Shown: positions 53,854 to 63,122 of the stretch, piece by piece
Layout of the letters: each line of letters opens with the position of its first letter
Position numbering within the stretch: the stretch's first letter is position 1
DNA from: Selaginella moellendorffii
Lineage: Eukaryota > Streptophyta > Lycopodiopsida > Selaginellales > Selaginellaceae
Reading direction: 5' to 3'
Assembly: GCF_000143415.4 (NCBI RefSeq)
Contig: NW_003314293.1
Coordinates: 67,670 to 131,669 of the forward strand
DNA length: 64,000 bases
Program-made: the position numbers and the translations under genes
The notes under the pieces: generated by a model
Database searches by the model: none
What the model saw: only the letters and a program-made list of their open reading frames with translations
What the model was told of the DNA's origin: nothing

Positions 53854-55535
53854 TGTAAGCGACTAATTTTTCCATTCTACTTTAGTCACTTAACCACACC
53901 TTCGACCACTTGGAGGAGTCTCATTCACAACCTCCATCAGTCCAATTCAGGACTTGGGACTTGCTAGCCCCAAGAATGGCATCCATGCCACTCAACACTT
54001 GCACCTGGTCTAGGTGCTCCACGTGTCCGGTGCCAAGACCGACACCCAAAGGTGCCACTGACATCTCGGCCCGTTACGCTAAAGCCATGCCCATTCACCT
54101 TTTCTGCACTAGTGGTCCAATACCACTTGCATCACCATCCCGTCTCTCCAAGACTAGGGCATCTGTCCACAAGTGGTCATCCTAGATCCACACCTTAGCA
54201 TCCTTAGGATGCCCACAGACCTGGGGAATCGCCTTCCCCAAAGTCCCTTTGTCAGTTCCTACCAAGTCCCTTCCTGCCCCTGGCCGTGTTTGCTAACACT
54301 GCCACTGGATCGAGGCCCACAGGCCCGACCACTAAGTCCCACGGTCCTCTGGGACTTCCTCACCACACGACTGTGTCCTTGGTCACTACCCCAGAGGACT
54401 GCTCCTCTTCCTTTCCACAGTCTGGGCCTTTGGGACAACATTTCGGAACACCGTGGCCTTACGCAAGCCACCTGGGTACTCTCCCCGCCTTTCGCCTTTA
54501 GGTGCTCAAGCCATGGGCTTAGAGCGAGGTTCCGTTGAGCCATGCCTGGTATCCAAGTAGGTAGTGCCACCCACACTTGGACTGGGAGCATCGGCCAGTC
54601 GATCTCCCGGGGAACTAGAACCGGCTCTTGAACACTTCACCAAGCTACCCCGCTTGTCGGTCCGTATTCACTCTAGTCTTGGACTTCCCAGTGGTCAGTT
54701 CATCACCCAACACTGGGTCTGGCCTTCCTAGGCCAAATTGGCCTTTCCTGGCCAAACTGGCTCCACTGCAATCCTCCCCCTACTATACTTTTGGAGCTTA
54801 CCAAACCCCCCAGGGTCTGGGAGACGAACGCTTTGGGCTTTCACCCTCTCAGACTCGAACTCGGACTCGGACTCGGACTCGGACTTGGACTCAGACTTGG
54901 GCTCGGGCTCGGTCTTAGCCTTGGCCTCGGTTTCGGTCTCGGTCCCGGTCCCGGTCTCGGTCTCGGTCCCGGTCTCGGTCTTGACCTCGGACTCCATCTT
55001 GGGTCCTTCTCGGACTCCATCTCGGGCTCTGTCTCGGTCCATCTCGGACTCCATCTCGGACTCCATCTCGGGTCCATCTCGGACTCCATCTTGGACTCCA
55101 TCTTGGGTCCATCTCAGACTCCACTTCGGACTCCATCTCGGACTCCATCTCAGTCCATCTCGGACTCCATCTCGGGTCCATCTCGGACTCCGTCTCGGTC
55201 CACCTTGGATTCCATCTCGGACTCCATCTCGGACTCCATCTCGGGTCCATCTCAGACTCCATCTCGGACTCCATCTCGGGTCCATCTCGGGTCCATCTCG
55301 GACTCTTCCACGTGTTATGTGTTGGTCCTTTTTGGGTCCCTTTTTGGAGCCTCGCTTATTGCTTGCTTCATGCTTGTTCCTAGAGCACTTTGTTGGGAGT
55401 TCCACTCCCACTCTCAACCTTCCAAGTCGGAGCTTTTAGTCCAAACGTGTTACGCTCGTTTGGCTTTCGCTTCGGCCACTACCACATGGCACCCTTCCGG
55501 CTCCACTTTGGGGCCTAGGGATTTTGTGTCTCACA
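53854..55535. mobile_element. Solo LTR (copy D, 1682 bp) nested in Gypsy-1 RT
   Basis: Begins TGTAAGCGACTAATTTTTCC, ends TTTTGTGTCTCACA, with perfect target duplication CCTGG on both sides (53849-53853 and 55536-55540). Removing it and one CCTGG leaves the RT frame continuous by arithmetic (1687 bases shifts the frame exactly as observed). Includes a large minisatellite at 54850-55305. Most intact member of the family seen as copies A, B and C. Confidence 0.93.
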
Positions 55536-55540
55536 CCTGG

Positions 55541-58059
55541 CCCACCACATGCCCGAGAAACTTTACCTCTTGTTGAGCAAAGTCACATTTGCTCTCTTTA
55601 GCATACAGTTTGTGTTCCCTTAGTTTCTCAAACACCTTCGCCAAGTGTTCAGCATGCTCCTCTAGCGTCTCGCTATAGATCAGGATGTCGTCGATATAGA
55701 CGACCACGAAGTGATCTAGATAAGGTACAAAAATGTGGTTCATTAGCGCCGAAAACGTTGCCGGCGCATTACATAGCCCGAAGGGCATCACCAGAAACTC
55801 AAAGCTCCCATACCTCGTTTGACAGGTTGTCTTCTCGACATCTTCCTCGGCTACCCTGATCTGGTAGTACCCTGACCTTAGGTCAATCCTCGAGAAGTAT
55901 TTTGCGTTTCCCAACCTATCGAACAGATCCTCAATCCTTGGCAAAGGGTACTTGTTCTTCTTTGTATACTTGTTGAGCAACCGGTAGTCTATGCACATGC
56001 GCATAGATCCATCTTTCTTTTTCACAAATAACACCGGCGCCCCATACGGCGACTTGCTCAACCTAACATACCCTTTGTCCACCAACTCCTCTAGTTGGCA
56101 CTTGAGCTCCTTGAGTTCTTTTTCGTTCAAACGATAAAGGGGACGAACCACTGCCTCAGCACCCTCGACCAGCTCAATCTTATGTTTTATCGATCGTGCT
56201 GGGGGTAGCCCCGCCGGTAGCTCCTCCGGCATGGTATCCTGGAATTGGTCCAACACCCGCTGGATCACTAAAGGTACTTCTTCCATTCCTGTCTTTTTGT
56301 CACTCTTCACCGAGAGTAAGCACAAAAAGGCCGCCTTAGTTCCTTTAGCGAGTTGTCCTCTCGTCGACACCAGGTTTAAGCAGGAATCTTTGGCCTTGCT
56401 TTGCCCTACCTTTAGATCTTGGGCCTCCACCCTAGATCTTCTTCCTTGGGCATTCGCCAGTACCACAAGGTTTCTACCTTGTCCATGCAGGGCTACCACG
56501 AATCGATTGAAACAGTCCATTCCGAAGATCACGTCAAATCCCGCCATGTCTAACACGGTGAAATCCATGTCCACCTTCCAAGTCCCCACTTCGACTCTCG
56601 CTTGTCGAAGTACCTCATCGGTGCTTTGGCTACCTTGAACAAACTCTATAGTCCTTGGTTCGCCTAGCCGCTGCACCGTTAGTCCGGCTTGCCGGACTAT
56701 GTTTGCAGCTACAAAATTATCCGAAGCACCCGTGTCAATAAAGATTTTAACAAAGCTACCTCCGAGCTTCCCTCGAAGGGCTAGTATATGTCGCGAACGA
56801 CTCTCTACCAAAGTTGCTCGTGTAATGAGTAACTTTGAGTTAGGGACTGGATCACATACCTCCGTTTGGACTTCACCCGACTTGATGGCCATATTGGCTC
56901 TGGCCTTCTTCGGGTAGGGACATTCCCTCGAGAAGTGTCCCGCTTCACCGCAGTTGTAGCATACGTTGTTTCCCACACTGCTATACGACTTGACCTTCTT
57001 ATCCGTGGGTTTGTCTCTTTTCGCTTGACTCCCCCACGTACTCGCTCGCTGGCCACCGGATCTGCCTTTCCAGAACCCCGAGGACTCATTCTTAGAGAAA
57101 CTCTTCTTGAATTTCCCTTTGCTAAACGTTCCCTTTGGTTTGGCCCCTTTGCTAAACGTGGATCCCGACCCCGTCGTGTTCCCCTTTTGCAGGTTATCGT
57201 TGAAATGCACCTTGATGGCCGCATCCAACGCTTCCTTGTAGTTGGTTGGGTTCCACCGCATTACTTCGCCGCGAGCCCAGGTTTGCAAACCTGATATGAA
57301 GGCATGGAACGCATACATATCCCCCATGTCCGTGACAAGTATCCTCTTTGCCATAAACCCATTCACATACTCCTGAATGGTTCTGGTCTGCTTCAGCCTA
57401 CTCAGCTCGTCCCTTAGATGCAGAGTAGCATTCGGAGGAACGTAAGTTGCGCGGATCCTCACCTTCATCATTTCCCAAGTGGCCACCGGTCCTTCGTTGG
57501 CCTTTGTTGTTCTCCACCAAGACTTGGCATTATCTGCCAAGTATGGTTTTGCACATGGGACCTTCTCCGAGCTCGGTAATCGTAACGCTCGGAAGTAGTC
57601 CTCCAAATCGTAAAACCAATCCTCCACCACCTTATAGTCATTCACTCCCTTGAAGACTGGTGGGGGCTTTGGTTTGTACTTGGGAACTACCTGAGGGACT
57701 GATTCCACTTCGGTCTGTTCGACCTTGTCTGGTTTTGCCTCAGTCCCTGCCGAAGGGTCCGCACCTTCTACGCTGCCAGCATCCGCAGTCTTTCGCTTTT
57801 TCTTCTGCTTCTCATCACGCTTTAGCTTGCGTACGAGAGTCTCTAGCAGGGCATTGGTCTGTGCCAATTGTCCTTCTAGAACATCCAATCGAGCCTTGGA
57901 CGACCGAACCTCACCACCAGACTCCTGTTTGGAAGTTGCCTCACTGGAGTCCTCCTCATGCAAGGATTCCTCATCCATAGCCTCCTGTTCGACCGGAGGC
58001 TCCAGCTCTGGAGGAGGTTCCGTCTCTGCCTGTGTTCGCTTTCGTCCTACCCTTGCCAT
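55541..58059 (-). CDS. Gypsy-1 Gag-protease-RT (truncated by solo LTR)
   Basis: Continuous frame of about 840 codons from the ATG at 58059. Gag: charged N-terminus, a coiled-coil-like stretch ([20 protein letters not shown]), capsid region ([27 protein letters not shown]) and zinc knuckle [14 protein letters not shown]. Protease: [64 protein letters not shown], then FLGHVV where the solo LTR cuts in. Gag and pol are in one frame, unlike Gypsy-2. Confidence 0.9.
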
Positions 58060-58103
58060 CTCCCAGCAATCCGCCTCTATCCTTCGCTAGAACTGAGGAA
58101 GAG

Positions 58104-58118
58104 GCTCCGATACCAAAT
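58104..58118 (-). promoter_or_regulatory. Gypsy-1 primer-binding site (tRNA-iMet type)
   Basis: Minus strand ATTTGGTATCGGAGC directly after the 5' LTR; TGGTATCGGAGC differs in one base from the standard complement of the plant initiator tRNA-Met 3' end (TGGTATCAGAGC). Confidence 0.8.
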
Positions 58119-59289
58119 TGTAAGCCACAAATTTTTCCTTTCCAATTTGCCAGCTTACCTCGTCTATCCGACGAACTCTGCCTTGGCTTGTGCTAAGTTC
58201 CCTCGCCAAGGTTCCCGCCTATGGTACCAGCTCCTACTTGGTCCTACTTAGTTTTAGCTACTTACTGCACGAGCAACGGAGTGTTAGCCATCCATCTACG
58301 GATTCCCAAATCTCTCCCAATCCCCCTCCCCAGGTTAGACTGGACTTAAGGTTCGGCTACACTCCCCGCAGGCACAAACAGCCAAGCACACCAAGCCTCT
58401 AGATTCCTAACGCCCCTTGGTACCACAAGACTTGATCATGGGACCCTCTAAATCCCAAGTCTTGGGTGCAGCACTTGCTTCGGGACGTCAGGGCGAAACA
58501 CCGTGGCCTAACGGCCCGGTATGGGTACCTCTACCCCCCCACTTCCTTCCCGAAGGGAAGGCCCAAGCCCCTAGGAAGGGCGAGGACCAATGAGCCACAA
58601 GGTACTCAAGTGGGGCACCACTCCACCTGAGCCGGGAGCACCGCAGTCGGTTTCCCTTTCGGGAGTGGGAGCTGCTCTTGAGCACTTCGCTGGGTGGCCC
58701 CTCCGGCACCACTCAGGCCCATGCTCACTCCCACCCAAGGCTTCTCGGCCCCAGTCTCAACCTCAAGTCAGTTTGGAAGCACCACTGGAGAGTTCCTTCA
58801 AGACTGGTTCCTGGACCTCACTATCCCTACTATACTTTTGGAACCCCCTGCAGCCCCCCCCCCCCCCCCCCCCCCCCGGGAGACGCACGCTTTGGGCTTT
58901 CACCCCTTGACCTGTATTAGTATTTGGACTTAGTCTCTGGCTCGATCTCGGACCCGATTTCGGATCCGACTTCGGATTCGGTCTCGGACTCGATCTCGGA
59001 CTCGATCTCGGACCCGATCTCGGACCCGACCTTGGACTCGACCTCGGACTCGGTCTCGGACCCGATTTCGGATCTCGGACTCCGTCTCGAACTCGGTCTC
59101 GAACTCGGACTCGAACTCGGTCCCCGAGTCGGTCTCGGACTCGATTCCGGACTCTATCTCGAGCTCGGTCCTAGAGTCGGTCTTGGACTCGATCCTCGAC
59201 TTGGTCCCATCCGATGAACTCTTTGTCATTTCGGTCAAGCTTTTGGGGATCCTTTAGCCTACGACATCTCGGGGAGTCGGTTCCTTACA
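58119..59289 (-). repeat. Gypsy-1 5' LTR (1171 bp)
   Basis: Nearly the same as 50071-51210. Contains a poly-C tract at about 58853-58877 and a slightly longer minisatellite at 58930-59210. Confidence 0.92.
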
Positions 59290-60301
59290 GCGAGTTGCCT
59301 TTTATCAGGCGGACAACTCTTGTCTTGAAGACTTTCTTCACCTCCTCGCCCACCATAATATCCACAACTATCTCTTGCATCGCCAAGCTAGAATGCTGCC
59401 CGGAGACGGCATAGAACCGGATGTTCTGATCGTCCAACACCTTCCTATTGATCAAGTCTGGAAACCTCGTCTCACCCTTCATTGTTTGGTAGTAGGGGAT
59501 CACGTCTGCGATGTCGGGTGTTACTGGACTTGCCAGCATCTTCTGCTTCAGTTTCTCCACCCACTCATCAGATACTAGCCTGTGGTTGTATTTGCTTTGG
59601 ATGTCGATACGGCTCACGTCGATTGTATATACTTTGTTGGAATAGTAACAAGTACTATTATCTGCGACGATTTTTGCTGCCTCTTCTTGCTCTTTCTGCT
59701 CTTTGCGGCTCTTCTTTTTGGTGGGTGTAGTGTTTGAACCCGAGGTAATGGCATCACCGAGTAGCTTCTTTTTTGGAGCAGGAGAGTCGGACGTCGGCTT
59801 GAGCTTGACCACCCTTTTCTGCTTCGGGGTAGTTTCCAGATCAACCCCCTTCCCCTTCGCTTCGCGAACTAGAGGCACTCTCAACGGCTCAATGTTGGAA
59901 TATAGTTTTTGAACATCGCCGTAGGTGAGGTTCGTGGATTCCATGTGATCTTCATAGACCCACAGTGTCTTTGAAATTGTGGGCCTCCTGGACAACCTCT
60001 CCCTAGCTCCCTCTAGGAATTCCTCATAGCCGCTGCCCCCCTTCGGGAAGCCGCTAGGATGTGCAAGGTGGATCTTGAAGGCGGACGCTGTCTCTACCAC
60101 AAGTGCCAGTCCATATTCTTGCATGGAACTGCATGGAGTGTCTGTCACTTGGATAAGGATCCCCATGCATTCTTTTCTCCCACCATCTGTGTTGTACAGC
60201 CTCAGATCCTTGCCTTCCATCCCGAAAGTCCAATTGGTGAGCTCCTCCCCCTTCTCTGCATCCACATTGACAGTGGCTGGAAAAAGAACGCAATTCCTCG
60301 C
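59290..60301 (-). pseudogene. 5' part of the large unrecognised gene, cut by Gypsy-1
   Basis: Open exon of about 335 codons starting after an acceptor TGTTCTGAACAG... read as ARNCVLFPATVNVDAEKGEE. It continues to VVRLIKGNS, where Gypsy-1 enters; the frame resumes at 50070 as PLRSIIYICHAQN. Visible features: basic, Lys-rich linkers (KQKRVVKLK, PTKKKSRKEQKEQEEA), possible nuclear signals, and a segment TRFPDLINRKVLDDQNIRFYAVSGQHSSLAMQEIVV. Its SGQHSSLAM core distantly recalls GQHR boxes of ParB/DGQHR-type proteins; that is only a hint. No family assigned. Upstream exon(s) probably end at the GTAAGTC donor at 60540. Confidence 0.6.
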
Positions 60302-60356
60302 CTGTTCAGAAATGCACAACAATTAGAGCTGATAGATGAAAAGCTAGCAGCTGAAA

Positions 60357-60378
60357 ATAACGTGAGGCCACACGCCAT
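60357..60378. repeat. 22-bp palindrome copy 7
   Basis: Plus strand ATAACGTGAGG + CCACACGCCAT, one arm slightly decayed. Confidence 0.8.
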
Positions 60379-60416
60379 TCACCACTACATCAGATGTCTT
60401 GAGGCTGCATCCTAAG

Positions 60417-60438
60417 ATGGCGTGAGGCTACACGCCAT
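60417..60438. repeat. 22-bp palindrome copy 8
   Basis: ATGGCGTGAGG + CTACACGCCAT; arms match except at the centre. Confidence 0.85.
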
Positions 60439-60493
60439 CTGTAACCGGACTGCACTCGAGAGCCCAATCGGTGCATGTTAATGTTGCTACTGA

Positions 60494-60515
60494 ATGGCAT
60501 GTGGCCTCATGCCAT
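60494..60515. repeat. 22-bp palindrome copy 9
   Basis: ATGGCATGTGG + CCTCATGCCAT; one mismatch pair. Confidence 0.9.
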
Positions 60516-60739
60516 TTTCTACTTGGCCTAAAAGACTTACCATTTGAAGCCGAATGGAGGCGTGACAATTGAGGCCGGACTCGCTGGCGAATGTGCACTA
60601 TGTGTGCAGCGGATCGTAGTAGCAAGGCTACTCTGCCACTTACAGTTGGAGAGTGCCGCTGAAATCTCCCGGGACGCTAAGTGAGCTGCGTGTGGGTGGC
60701 GGAGTGGGCGGCGGAGTTGGCGGCGAAGTTACAAACTGG

Positions 60740-60915
60740 GTATGTCTTGAAGTGGACGCCGATGCACACGAGCGCGATGCGAGCGCAAGTGTGATGCAAG
60801 CGCGAGTGGACGCCGATGCACACGAGAAACCTGTAGAGAAGGTAGATGAGCGCGAATGTGAGCGTGATCGCGAGTGGGAGCGCGATGCGAGCGCGAGTGT
60901 GCGAGCGCGAGTATG
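60740..60915. repeat. GCGAG-rich imperfect tandem repeat
   Basis: Units such as GACGCCGATGCACACGAG and GCGAGCGC(A/G)AGTGTGATGC recur, giving artefact frames rich in Arg-Ser or Asp-Ala. A second GCGAG-rich array lies at 62575-62765. Confidence 0.7.
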
Positions 60916-61221
60916 AAGCAAAATGCAAAACCTAACCTCACACGCGCGAAATGTCACGACGGTTGGTAATCCTGCCACATCATCATTCCTCGGACTTGGG
61001 CGCCACCATTAATTTCTGGATTGCCGCGCGCATGCATACACGTGAAATCCAAAAGAAATCCGCAACGTCATCATTCCTCGGACTGCATGCACGCGAAATC
61101 CAAAAGAAAGATCATGATTGGGATATCATTTAATACCCTCGCTATATTTATACCATGCATGATTGGATATTCCAAAGCATCTTGTATTTCCAAAAATGCC
61201 AGATGTTCAGCTAAATAAATT

Positions 61222-61300
61222 GTCAGAGGATTTGATATGACGTTCAAGCGTGTGGGCTCATGCAATTTTGATCCCAAAAAATGCACCAAAAAATGCTTGG
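61222..61300. repeat. Dispersed repeat shared with 62166-62215 and 62470-62503
   Basis: TGTCAGAGGATTTGATATGACG followed by TTCAAGCGTGTGGGCTCATG and CAATTTTGATCCCAAAAAATGC. The first half recurs at 62470-62503 and the second half at 62166-62215, so the two halves occur separately elsewhere. The GCGTGTGGGCTCATGC part resembles a decayed palindrome arm pair. Confidence 0.7.
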
Positions 61301-61311
61301 CGTCATCTTGA

Positions 61312-61333
61312 ATGGCGTGGGGCCGCATGCCAT
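61312..61333. repeat. 22-bp palindrome copy 10
   Basis: ATGGCGTGGGG + CCGCATGCCAT, extended by TTGA before and TTTCAA after it, so the pairing arms are longer here (about 15 bases). Confidence 0.85.
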
Positions 61334-61806
61334 TTTCAAGGGCACATAGGAGTATATTCCTAGAATATTCTGACACGCGTGAGATGTTTTTGAGTTTTTT
61401 GGAGATCCAACCGTTAGATCGCAACTAGATTTTACAGAATGGTATACAATGTCTTTCTTGACGACCCTGCAAAAAAGCATCTCGATCAGACACCACATGA
61501 GACCACACGAGCCTTACAATGTTTCAGGGGCATTTGCCACAGATCCAACCGTTATTTTGCTCCAAGATTTTACAGTTTGGTGTGCATTGACCTTTCCATC
61601 GGCACTGCAAAGGGACATCACAATCAGATGCGGGATCACAAGAAACTAACTTCACTAACTCTGGTTTCACCAAGATCTACGTAAGGAGTTATGAAATGAA
61701 AGGACCCTCTCTATTGAAATGTGTTTATGGTCCTAGGGGCATTGTGACATATCAAAGGATTTTGCATCAAGTTCTGTATTTGCATGTTTATCAAGCTACT
61801 GAATTG

Positions 61807-61832
61807 CTAAACCCTAACCCTAAACCCTAAAC
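61807..61832. repeat. Short interstitial telomere-type repeat
   Basis: CTAAACCCTAACCCTAAACC and on, about three and a half units of the plant telomere repeat (CCCTAAA), one of them the CCCTAA variant. May be a telo-box cluster or a trace of break repair. Confidence 0.7.
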
Positions 61833-62235
61833 ATGTGGCAAATGCTGCGTGAAGAAAGATACCCTTTCTGGGCAAATGCTGTAAGAGGCAGATGCCGAGC
61901 AGATGTATCTCAGGCTAGCGAAGGGGACAAACGAAAGCTAGCTATAAACATGACGGGATGCAAATTACTAGGCTGGTCCTGCGAAAATCAAAAACCATAA
62001 TTGAAAACATTGAAAATGCAAAAAGAAAGGTTTATAATATTTTTGAATTTTAAGCAACCAAAGGAATGTAAGTAGGGCATGTGTTTGTAAGTTTAAAAAT
62101 GCCTCAACCACTTAAATTCCCAACTAAATAAAGCTGTTTCTATTTTTGGTACAGGTAAACTTTATAGCGTGTGGGCTCATGCAATTTTGAACCCAAAAAT
62201 GCACCAAAAAATGCTCGACTAGCATTATTCTTTGA

Positions 62236-62260
62236 ATGGGGTGTGGCCTTATATTGCCAT
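62236..62260. repeat. Diverged palindrome copy 11
   Basis: ATGGGGTGTGG + CCTTATATTGCCAT, with three extra bases in the right arm. Confidence 0.6.
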
Positions 62261-62574
62261 AAATGGACGTACACACACAGCATAATTATTCCTTTACACG
62301 GCAAATAATCTTGGCGCGGATCACTGACACGGCATGGCAAAGTTCGAATCACTGACATGGCATAGCTGGATCGAGGCAAGGACATGATGTGACAAAGTTC
62401 AACCTCCGACAGCAAAGTCTAGAAGCTACTCAGTTTGAAATTTGTCAGAGGAATCATAAGATTTGGTTTGTCAGAGGATTTGATGTGACGTTCAAGTGTG
62501 TGTTATTTTTGAATTCTCGAACTCATTCCTAGGTCTATCATTTTTGTGCGCCGTGTTCTTGGTTCCGCTGAGCG

Positions 62575-62765
62575 CAGTGAGCGCTGCTTGTGTAAGTGGC
62601 GTTGTGAGTTGTGGTTTATGCGTCTACAAGCGGTTGCGGCATTGCGAGCGCCATTGCGAGCGGCAGTTTATGCGAGTGGTAGTTTGTGCGAGCGGCGCTA
62701 CAAGCAATTGCGGTGTTGCGAGTGGCGCTACGAGTAGTTGTGGTGTTGCGAGCGGCACTGTCTTT
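62575..62765. repeat. GCGAG/GCGGC-rich imperfect tandem repeat
   Basis: Recurring TTGCGAG(C/T)GGC and GCGCTACAAGCAATTGCGG units. Low-complexity frames across it are not taken as genes. Confidence 0.65.
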
Positions 62766-62850
62766 GGTGTGGCTACCACTTCCTCTTGATATTCGGCACT
62801 TGTGCTTCCTGGTATGTTCACCATGGAATGGCTTAGGACCACATTTAGAA

Positions 62851-62872
62851 ATGGCATGAGGCCACATGCCAT
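62851..62872. repeat. 22-bp palindrome copy 12
   Basis: ATGGCATGAGG + CCACATGCCAT; one mismatch pair near the centre. Confidence 0.9.
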
Positions 62873-62948
62873 CTTGGGCCCTTGCAATTTCATGGCTAGC
62901 GTATTGTCATGTATGTTTTTACTTGCCTGCAGCTGTGTGTATATCAAG

Positions 62949-62970
62949 ATGGCATGAGGCCTCATGCCAA
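62949..62970. repeat. 22-bp palindrome copy 13
   Basis: ATGGCATGAGG + CCTCATGCCAA; perfect except for the outermost base. Confidence 0.9.
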
Positions 62971-63018
62971 TTTTGTGAATGCGAAATTTCACGTGGGTGT
63001 CAATAGCATGTTTGAATA

Positions 63019-63040
63019 ATGGCATGTGGCCTCATGCTAT
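63019..63040. repeat. 22-bp palindrome copy 14
   Basis: ATGGCATGTGG + CCTCATGCTAT; two mismatch pairs. The last of three copies within 190 bp just upstream of the right-edge gene. Confidence 0.88.
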
Positions 63041-63122
63041 TGAGGTTGTTTGGTATGTTATGATTTAGGCCATTCTCCAATCATTTTTTGTATGGTCTTA
63101 ACTTCTTTTCTGCACTTTCAGA

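Larger units (their letters stand above)
50071..59289 (-). mobile_element. Gypsy-1: chromodomain Ty3/gypsy element, split by a solo LTR
   Basis: 9219 bp. LTRs of 1140 and 1171 bp begin TGTAAGCC and end TTCCTTACA. Target duplication GCGAG is perfect (50066-50070 and 59290-59294). Next to the 5' LTR the minus strand reads TTTGGTATCGGAGCC, a tRNA-iMet-type primer site, and ATGGGTGGTGGAGT precedes the 3' LTR as the purine tract. Gag-pol is on the minus strand, with stops in integrase and a nested solo LTR in RT, so this copy is not autonomous. By eye the LTRs are about 98% alike outside the minisatellite, so insertion is fairly recent. Confidence 0.93.
60302..60540 (-). other. 239-nt intron with three palindrome copies (7, 8, 9)
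   Basis: The donor ATG|GTAAGTC is at 60540 and the acceptor CTGAACAG ends at 60302. Palindromes at 60494-60515, 60417-60438 and 60357-60378. On the minus strand each is followed closely by an AG that could serve as acceptor: GCCATTCAG, GCCATCTTAG and GTTATTTTCAG. Confidence 0.65.

Noticed and set aside
53970-53995. GAATGGCATCCATGCCACTC, similar to the palindrome
   Set aside because: Part of the long LTR family (also at 34561, 38810 and 32510). The core lacks the TGWGGCC centre and the context is different, so it was not counted as a copy.
54738-55576. Long reading frames rich in Ser-Asp, Leu-Gly or Trp-Ser-Pro-Arg
   Set aside because: They arise from the LTR minisatellite, which is open in several frames on both strands. 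No start context or conservation supports translation.
60640-60978. Arg-Ser-rich minus-strand frame as an SR-type protein
   Set aside because: Produced by GCGAG-type tandem repeats, open in several frames, with no RRM or other domain.
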